Made by a program: the position numbers and the translations under genes | The notes under the pieces: model-generated | Told to the model about the DNA's origin: nothing | Seen by the model: the letters and a program-made list of their open reading frames with translations, nothing else | Database searches by the model: none | Assembly (NCBI GenBank): GCA_905116865.2 | Contig: CAJHNH020003157.1 | Coordinates: forward strand, 410,423-474,422 | DNA: 64,000 nt | Origin: Candidula unifasciata | Lineage: Eukaryota; Mollusca; Gastropoda; Stylommatophora; Geomitridae | Direction: 5' to 3' | Shown here: positions 56,581 through 64,000 of the stretch, in pieces | Numbering within the stretch: the stretch's first letter is position 1 | Layout: each line of letters opens with the position of its first letter

Positions 56581-56621
56581 ATGTCTTGCCTACTACTGCA
56601 GTCTGTGATGGAAGTGCTTTC
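56556..56621 (-). pseudogene. PALB2: Duplicated PALB2 exon piece at array edge
   Basis: Gene-strand translation ESTSITDCSSRQDIAGSGLE parallels the exon's ESTSVTDCSSKQDIAGTGLQ (51655-51715). Roughly 50 of 61 bases agree by eye. Homology ends at CTTTC on the plus strand, after which the flanks differ. Confidence 0.8.
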
Positions 56622-56624
56622 AAA

Positions 56625-58094
56625 ACTGTGGCAGCAGCATCAAGCACAACAGCCCTCGGGTTAGTTTTGTAGCCTCATAATGATGCTGCGCCTGTGATTA
56701 CTTTTCCTAATGCTGCACATATCTGTTGCTGTGTGTGTTGAATGAGAAGTTCCAATTGGCCCAAACCACACAGTCTGCATCGATCATGTATCCCGCACAT
56801 ATTGATTCGCATGCTGTTCCGTATTAGTTTTTAATGTATGGAACTATCGTTAAAATATTCAGGAAATGTTAGTGTTTTTATTTTGTTTAACAGTTTTTGT
56901 TTGTACAAACTTATCCAGTTCACTGATACAAACAGTGAAGTTTATGATTTTGTCTGCGACTGGAGGACCCATTTCATTTGCTAAGGATGTGATGGTCATC
57001 CACATTTGCATCCAAAGGACTGTTTCAAAAAGTACCATACAGTACCATACAATGGCTAAGCTGCATCAAAATCATTGCAGCTGCAATCTGTATTTAACTG
57101 TACAAAGCAAATATTTTGTGTGGAATGGTCCATTTTTCTGCCATTTACCTCTGACATTTTGTTCAGTGCTCTATAAGAATCTACAGCCTCAAAGACACAA
57201 ACTAATTTAGAAACTTACCATAGCTTTTAAATTTGTTAGGAAATTAAACAAACTGTAAAGTTGTATTCTCAAATTTGAATATTTACTGCTGTTGTGGCAG
57301 GAAAACCATGATAAGTGAAGCATTCTTTTGTAAACATAACTCCTGCCAAACTCATTTTTTTTAAAACTAGAACATCATTAAACATATACAGATCATCAGA
57401 TTCAAAATGTACACTCAGTCCTCTTTATAAAAAACACATAATTTTGGAGAGATTAGAAATATATTACATTCTCTGTTGCATTATTTTGCAACACCCCACC
57501 TGCCATTTTTTTTTTAAAGAGAAATTAATGTGAGCTGTCTGTCAAATTTTATGAGCCTGAAAGAGCTACATACATTTTTATTTTAAACTAGATAATGGGT
57601 CTCAAAAATGGCTTTTCAATGCCATTATGTGGCAGTCAAAATGTGCTGTGAAAGTGTACTCTCTACATTTAGCTGGGCATACAAACATAATAAAGTATAT
57701 TATTTCTGCAAGACTTAATCTGCTACTGTGAAAGTATCTTATCTAACAGCATTGTTGAAAAAAATAAAATCACAAAATTAACTATTTTGGCTATGTTAAT
57801 AAGAAACAGCACTTAAAAAAAAAAAAAACAGGCACGGAGAGAAAGGGTGGGGGTGGGGGTCAAGAAAAGGCAAGCAGCAATGCAAGTGAGAGGATATTAT
57901 GAGATGAACAAATAGCATCTTCAGAGACATTACACCCACTAAAGCCATCTGATTGAGTTTAAAATGTTTAGTTTTGCAATGTTATATACAATATAAGATT
58001 TGTATCACCAGAAAACATTGAAATGTATATAACCACTCAACATATCAGAAATAATTGAAAGCTAACATTTTAAACTGTCTTACAAACTTCCTGC
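56625..58094. other. No gene recognised
   Basis: AT-rich intronic DNA with poly-A (57815-57830), GGGTGGGGGTGGGGGT (57845-57860) and a short (TA)n (58114-58130). The plus-strand frame at 56866-57210 has no recognisable domain. Confidence 0.55.
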
Positions 58095-58590
58095 TGAAAA
58101 TACTACTCAAATGTATATATATATATATATTAAAAAATTGTAATGCTAATGTCAAATCAGTACTATTGTATGGGGCGGAAACATGGAGAACAAGTAAGGC
58201 AAATTACTAATAAATTACAGACATTCATTAACTGGTGCCTGCACAGAATAGAGGGAATTAAATGGTATGATAGAGTAACTAATGAAGAGCTTCGGGAGAG
58301 AACTAAACAGGCTCCAGTGGACCAAGAGGCGAGGAAAAGATGCTAGCGTTGGATAGGACACACACTGTGAAAATAGGAGAACAGCATAACTAGAATGTCT
58401 TTGCATTGGACCCCACAGGGGCAAAGGAATAAAGGAAGGCCAAAAAACTCATGGAGCTGAGAGCTCTAGAGTGAAGTTAGAAAGATGGGGAGGACATGGG
58501 GAGAGATCCATGCAATGGCAAAGGATAGAATGACTTGGTGTGAGTTGTTTGGGGGTCTATGCTCCATTGGGGGATAGAAAGGCAGAAAAA
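58095..58590 (+). mobile_element. LINE 3' fragment (RTE-like)
   Basis: Broken-frame reading gives LLYGAETW, TNKLQTFINWCLHRIEGIKW, NEELRERTKQAPVDQEARKR, WIGHTL, NSITRMSLHWTPQGQ and RGRPKNSW, ending near an AGAAGAAG tail. This is the usual C-terminal region after the RT in RTE-like elements. Confidence 0.8.
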
Positions 58591-59527
58591 GAAGAAGAAT
58601 ATATAAAATCACACAAGCAACCACACGCTCGTGCACATGCACACACATTCAAGGCAGGAGAACAGGAAGGTTTTAAAAAAACAAGACAGGAGTGATGAGT
58701 AATATTTTGTTTAAGAACAATGCCAGAAAAAAATATATAAAGAAGCTCACAAAAAATATTTAATATAATTATTATAGCAAGTCAATATCACATTACAGAA
58801 GAGACAACAATGTAGCGACTGCCACTGTCTGTTGCAGATCCTAAAGAAGATCACAATACATTACTGAGCTTGTTCCCAAGATCACTACAATGATGCAACA
58901 AAGGTGAAGCAGGGAAATTTAACTCAATCATAACTTGCAAAATTTGTATTTTTTTATATCACACACTTGTGGATGATGCAAATCCTGCACTTATTAATCT
59001 TAAAAAAAATGTATCCTGTCATTCTTCCTTCTCTTTTCTATTCTTCTTTTTACATATCTGGCCAAGATGGCGGTGTAAACAATGTTCGCCGAAAATTGTG
59101 ACAAAAAGATGTGTTTATTTCTGGAAAGTATGTTAAATGTGTTAGCTTGGTGCAGGTGTTCAGTTGAAGATGAATTTGCGACAGGCCCAGCAAGTCGGCA
59201 GAGGATTCAGCGGCTCAAAAAGAAATGCCCAAGATGAAAATAGGAGATGTTTTATAAATAGGGAAAATAGTGGCCAGAAGAAGGTTAAGACCAGGGTAGG
59301 GACAATCAATTTATCTGCATGGGGCAATAAAGCAGAACAAGTGATAGAATTATTGGAGAAATATAATGTTAAAGTATAAGGCTTATCAGAAGTGAAAATG
59401 AAAGGAGGAATGAAGAAACAACATACAAATTACATTTTGATTCAATCGGGGCTAGATGCAACGTCCAAAGTATGGAGTAGGATTTATCATCGATCCCAAA
59501 ACTGCAAAAAATTATACTCGAGGTTCA

Positions 59528-60218
59528 CCCTTTAAGACTGAGTCTTTCTGGAGTTTCAGCGTCTAGAAGACCGAGACATCAGGAGAGGTTCTCATAGTTT
59601 ATACATGCAAAAATTATTTTTTTTTAAAGCGTTTAATTAACATATACAAAACTGTATATATTCGTGTAGGAAATCTGTTAAGCTAACAGACCATTTACGA
59701 ATTAAATCTCAACATTTATTCAAATTAACTATTCTGATTTGCATAATTAATGCAAACAATTTTTGTAAAACTTGGGAACAAACATAACTGCACTGAAAAA
59801 TGTGGGTGAATTTGTTTAATGGATGAAGCTTGAAATGAGTCCTAACACCTGTATTTTGGGAAGTTAGGCCCTTGAAAGCCCTTCAGACACGTCTGGCACA
59901 TGGTTCTACTCATTTTCCTGCCTCCAGCCATGTTTCGGTTGCTATGACCCAACAGTTCTTTTTTGCCATTTTTGGGCACAGGTCACCCCAGAAAAAAATT
60001 GATGTAAATTTACAGAACAGAACACATCAAACTTTCTCAAAAGCCATCAATGAACAGCCCATATGTGCAATAAATGTGAGAAGCAATCTGATTGGCTGGT
60101 ACAAAAACCTGCCAGCCAATATTTGGGTTTCTATTATACAAGGCCGACCGATCGGCCCACTCGTCCTTTTGGCTACTTTGTGTTGGGCCAATATTTCAGC
60201 CGCATCGCCTCCAAAGGG
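59528..60218. mobile_element. Candidate piggyBac-type MITE inside the LINE
   Basis: Interrupts the endonuclease of the surrounding LINE. The right end is CCAAAGGG|TTAA (60211-60222) and the left end TTCA|CCCTTT (59524-59533), giving short inverted CCCTTT/AAAGGG termini and a TTAA/TTCA target. The TTAA target and CCCTTT start resemble piggyBac elements, but only six terminal bases match and no transposase is present. The plus-strand frame 59872-60222 has no recognisable domain. Confidence 0.4.
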
Positions 60219-62810
60219 TTAACTACATCTCGGAAAGAATTATAAGCTTTAAATTACATGTAGGAAATACTTTGAAGGTTATTTTTTCAAATATATGCTC
60301 AGTACAATGGAAATTACAGTGAGGAGGATTTAGATAAATTCTTTGAGGACCTGGATGATGAAATTTGTAAGATAGATAATAATGAGAAGCTGATCGTAAT
60401 GGGTGATTTTAATGGTAAGACAGGACGAGACAAAAGATCATTTACAAGATACCTAGGCAATTATGGAGACATCAGCATTAGAAATGAAAATGGTGAAAGA
60501 CTGTTAGATACATGTGCACAACATGACCTTGTTATTACCAATACCTTCTTTCAACATAGAGCTTCACAAGTTTGTACATGGTAAAAATGGAATGATCCAG
60601 ATACTAAGAATCATCTTGAAGAGCAAAAGAGACTTCAAGGAAGTTAAAGACTCAAGATTTATACCAAACTTGAGTTTAGATACAGATCATAGGATGGTGA
60701 TACTTGACAGAAAAGTCAAGATCAGTTTTCAAACAAGAAAGAAATGTCATAAAAGTGACATAATAAAATGGAAAAAATTGAGTGTGAGGAAAATAGGCAA
60801 GCATTTCAGCAAAATTATGAACAGCTACCACAAAAGACACTTGGGGTAAATACAGAATAGGTGAGCTTCAGGGACACCACCATAAAAATAGCACAAGAAA
60901 TTTGTGGAACTAAAAGGAATGGTAACATAGGGCGTAAGCTCTCAACATGATGGTCTGAAGAAATAGGAAGAATTGTGAGCAATAAAAAGAAAGCCTATGG
61001 CATTTGGCTAAAGAGCAAAGCAGAAGAGGAATAAAAAAGATACAGAATAATTAGAAGAGAAGTAAATAGAACAATCAGACAAGCAAAAAGAGATTCATGG
61101 GAAAAGTTCGGAAGCAAGCTGGCTGAAGAAGAAAGAACAAACTACCAAAAAAAAAAATCAAAAGGCATGAGAAATAGGAATGAAGAATGCAACCCAACAG
61201 AAATTATAAATGATGAAGAAGGCCAACCTTTAATAGAACCTAATAAAATTTTAGCAATGTGGAGTAATTACTTTAAATATTACTTAGCTGCAATAAAACA
61301 GATGAAAGCAGGAAAGAACATAAAAACAAATTGGAACTGACAGCAGAGGAATTAGAACCAGGTATATTATTAGATGAAGTAGAATATGTCATTCACACCG
61401 ACCCTAGACTAAAGGCGACAGGTATTGATGATCTACCAGCTGAAGTGATCAAGGCAGCAAGAGAAGCTAAAGAGAATATTTCAGGTGGCATGGGAAAATC
61501 AAGAAACACCATCAGATTGTCAACTGCTGTCAATGCCCCGCCATGGAAAAATAAGGGAAGTAAGAGGGACTGTATTAATTACAGAGGAATAATGCTTCTC
61601 AGTCACACTGGGAAAATGTATTCTAAGTTTATCAAAAGAAGGCTAAGACCATTGATAGAGTATTAACTTTCAGAAGCAAAGATGGGCTTTCGATGAGCAG
61701 AAGTTGCACAGATGCCATTTATATACTGAGACAACTATTAAAGAGAGCAAGAGCAATAGAACAAGATAAGACATGTTTGTTGACATTCATAGACCAGGAA
61801 AAAGCCTTCAATAAAGTCCAGAGGAATATGTAGTGGGAACGTATGGGGGAAAAGGGAATCAGCAATCATCTCTTTCAATATTTGCAAAAGCCTGTACACA
61901 CGTAGTAAATGCTGCATAAGATAGAAGGCAGGATTGTCAAGAACTTTTATAGTGAACTCTGGTGTGTGTCATGGCTGTGTACTTTCGCCACTTCTTTTCA
62001 TAACAGACATGGATACCATATTTAAGGAAACTAGCTTTAATCAAGAAGAAGATATTACAGAATTGCTATTCGCAGACGACCAGGTACTTTTAGCAAAAAG
62101 TATGGAATGCCTACAGAACCACCTAAATCAAATTAGCAACAAAGGGGAGGAATATTATATGAAAAAAAACATTACGAAGACAGAGACAATGGTGATAGGA
62201 AGCCAGACATACAATTTAGAAATAAAATTTAAAAAAAAAACAACACCTTAAGACAAACAGAAAAATTTAAGTATTTGGGAGCAATTAGCTCGAGGTGTGG
62301 CAAAGTTAATCAAGTAATGGGGCAACTATCTCCCCTTTTGACACACAAGCAAATACCCCAGAGTACCAAAGTGAATCTTATCAGAATTACTTTTTGGCCA
62401 ACACTATGCTATCAGTGTCATATGTTGACATTTACATCCTCCAATAAAAGTAAAATTGTGACAACAGAGATGAAATGCCTTAGAAGAGCTGCAGGAGTTT
62501 CAAGGAAAGACAGAATACAAAATCACGAAATCAGACGAATGCTAGGAATAAAGTCAGTCTTACAAGTCATCAAGGAACAACAAATGAAATGGTTTGGACA
62601 CCTAACAAGAATGTCCTGATACTATCTGCCACAGCGAGGCACACTAAAACATTATAACAGGCATAGAGCGAGTAGAAGACCTAGGAAAATATGGAGTGAT
62701 GGCATTAAGAACAGCCTTACGGAACTGAACATCAGTCTTAACAGTGCTCTTGACATGGCTCATCAACTAATGTTACATCTCCCCTGATACTTCACTAAGG
62801 TACAAGGTGG

Positions 62811-62838
62811 AAGAGAAGAAGAAGAAGAAGAAGAAGAA

Positions 62839-62870
<32 letters not shown>

Positions 62871-62890
62871 AGAAGAAGAAAAAGAAGAAA
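62811..62890 (+). repeat. (GAA)n microsatellite, LINE tail
   Basis: About 25 GAA/AAG triplets following the LINE 3' end. Confidence 0.9.
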
Positions 62891-63130
62891 CAGATTCTTT
62901 CTTCTCAGTTCAAAGGCTGTAAGCTCTGGCAGAAGGTCCTTGCTAATCCATGTGGACTTTGGCTTTCTGCCAGGGCCTGAGTTTTGCGTGTACATCTGCT
63001 TTACTGGCTTATCTGTGTGCAGTGATTGTTCCTTGCCGTAAGGGCAGATGCCCTCTGACTTTGAAGAAAGCCCCCAATTAGTCAACTCCTGCAACATGCT
63101 TGTTGTGGAGGCAGTGGGTCTTTACTCGTT
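62891..63130 (-). mobile_element. Possible RNase H-type LINE tail fragment
   Basis: Minus-strand reading CLQELTNWGLSSKSEGICPYGKEQS resembles the Cys-rich segment (C-x-CG-xEQT-xH) at the end of I-group LINEs. The rest is unmatched. Weak. Confidence 0.4.
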
Positions 63131-63452
63131 TTCCTCACAATAAGGTCCCAACACCTATATAGGGAGTCATTCATTCGAAAACAAGCAGCTCCCAGGGCAA
63201 AAGTGAAGTTATACAAACTGTTTTAAAATATTCATTTTCTTGTCTTTCATGAGACTGACAGTTTATCTTTCTGGTTGCTCAGGTTTTTTAATTCCTTATT
63301 GAGGTTATGTCACGCATAGTATAAATACTATTTCTCACCTTTTTTTTTACATGAACGTTCAATTCTATCATCAACAACAACAAAAAAGATTAAAATTCTG
63401 GCAAACGTTACGACATATTTTAAGAGTTGAATACATCACCAGTTATGCATAC

Positions 63453-63512
63453 CTCAAGTTTCCTCTGCTTTCGGTTCAGTTCCTTTTTCATTTCTGTCAG
63501 TTTCTTCAACAT
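63453..63512 (-). CDS. PALB2: PALB2 coiled-coil exon (60 bp)
   Basis: Acceptor TTTCTTTTATTAG and donor CTTGAG|GTATGC enclose exactly 20 codons in phase 0: MLKKLTEMKKELNRKQRKLE. The length, phase and pattern equal exon 2 of vertebrate PALB2 (identical or similar residues at K-L, L-K-[KR]-E and R-[KR]-L positions). That exon encodes the N-terminal coiled coil used for self-association and BRCA1 binding. The first Met here need not be the start; a further coding exon is expected beyond position 64000. Confidence 0.82.
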
Positions 63513-63589
63513 CTAATAAAAGAAAACAAATAAGCTAAAAGTGACAATAAATCTACCAAATTATATTCATTTAGTGACACATTTTAATG

Positions 63590-64000
63590 AAGGACAAGGA
63601 AAAACATTATCGGTTATCAGCATTGCACTCTGGACATGTCCGAAGGTGTTCAGATCCTCCCCCTCAGTATGAACCCCAGCGTCCGATGGCTAACAGTACC
63701 AGTTCTGTGTTGATTAACATGTCCTCTGATGTACATCTTGTTTTTCTGCTATGTCGATCTTAACTTTCAAGTCTATCCTTCTGGCGAGTGATGTGGATTT
63801 ACTGGCCCCAAAATTCTCCACCCTTCCCACTTCTTGGAGAGCAATAATAAAATCATCTTGATCCGTAGTTTGACCGTCAGCAGTGATTGCGGATCCAATC
63901 AACCTATTAGCTCTTTTATTTCCATGGATGATGCGTGTCCCAGAGCGGAAAAAAAAGTGACTCCACGCACAGTGGACTTCTGTAATGATTCAAGACATTG
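63590..64000 (-). mobile_element. I-group LINE fragment (RNase H C-terminus), continues off window
   Basis: Minus-strand reading GNKRANRLIGSA (end of RNase H with Asp changed to Asn), TADGQTTDQDDFIIALQEVG, SLARRIDLKVKIDIAEKQDV and HRTGTV, the typical post-RNase H region of mollusc I-group LINEs, then frame breaks to about 63590. It lies in the PALB2 intron upstream of the coiled-coil exon. Confidence 0.78.

Larger units (their letters stand above)
59045..62890 (+). mobile_element. Long RTE-like LINE copy, degenerate, with an insertion
   Basis: A leader with CCAAGATGGCGGTG starts near 59060. Endonuclease: RVGTINLSAWGNKAEQVIEL (59299 on), GLSEVKMKG, then an interruption at 59528-60218, then VMGDFNGKTGRDKRSF (60397-60444) and a LSLDTDHRMV motif. 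Linker and RT: WKNKGSKRDCINYRGIMLLS (61542-61601), FIDQEKAFN, GVCHGCVLSPLLF and LLFADDQVLLAKS (62064-62102). C-terminus: KCLRRAAGVSR, MKWFGHLTRMS. It ends in (GAA)n at 62811-62887. Several frameshifts and stops; not active. A truncated relative is at 30575-30912. Confidence 0.85.
52892..63452 (-). other. PALB2: PALB2 intron (10.6 kb) with minisatellite and LINEs
   Basis: Donor GAG|GTATGC at 63452 and acceptor GACAG at 52892. Holds the 24-bp array (52970-56580) starting about 80 bp from the acceptor, unassigned AT-rich DNA (56625-58095), a LINE 3' end (58095-58590), a long LINE (59045-62890) and a degenerate fragment (62890-63130). Confidence 0.75.

Noticed and set aside
56866..57210. 114-codon plus-strand frame
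   Set aside because: Located in a PALB2 intron antisense to the gene, with no domain, no repeat match and the composition of random AT-rich DNA.

Overview
This is animal genomic DNA, most likely from a mollusc and possibly a gastropod. Host exons with good GT-AG splice sites are separated by long introns packed with non-LTR retrotransposons, tRNA-derived SINEs, cut-and-paste transposons, Helitron-like pieces, minisatellites and homopolymer tracts. The mollusc assignment is an inference from the style of the LINE and SINE families; no species can be named from sequence alone. There is no bacterial operon structure, so almost all open frames are retroelement debris or chance.

Two host genes can be reconstructed. 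The 3' end of a rhodopsin-family GPCR lies on the + strand: exons at about 1304-1446, 6321-6538 and 19640-19733 encode TM5, TM6 and TM7 plus a short tail. TM1-TM4 exons would lie left of the window. Its last intron (13.1 kb) is mostly retrotransposons: an RTE-like LINE (7590-9850, +), an I-group LINE with RNase H (9985-14515, +), and an RTE-like LINE (14578-19404, -) split by a younger I-group LINE (15986-18632) flanked by a 9-10 bp target duplication.

The second gene, on the - strand, is a PALB2 homologue (partner and localizer of BRCA2, a homologous-recombination scaffold). Eight exons between 63512 and 37689 keep phase and give 1483 residues: an N-terminal coiled-coil exon of 60 bp, one very large exon of 3417 bp, and six small exons for the C-terminal WD40 propeller. 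Only the first coding exon is missing, off the right edge. Its introns hold a mariner remnant, a 56-bp minisatellite, a LINE 3' end with 24-bp target duplications, a hAT-like MITE with perfect TIRs and 8-bp duplications, a Penelope-like GIY-YIG fragment, a long LINE and a 3.6-kb minisatellite.

Between the two genes (about 19.8-37.6 kb) there is a decayed RNase H LINE (20.7-22.9 kb), a P-element/THAP9-like DNA transposon (about 25.9-30.3 kb, -) interrupted by a LINE with a 9-bp target duplication, and a cluster of Helitron-like copies and SINE pieces (30.9-35.7 kb).

The most interesting observation is that the 24-bp minisatellite in the PALB2 intron (about 52.97-56.58 kb, roughly 150 units) appears to be an expansion of a coding motif from PALB2's own large exon. 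The array's right flank matches exon bases 51655-51715, and the array read on the gene strand repeats an eight-residue motif (DMAGSGLE) like the exon's tandem DIAGTGLQ-DISGSDIE. A second point is a 150-bp piece of the P-element transposase at 23.8 kb, sandwiched between two 86-bp direct repeats.
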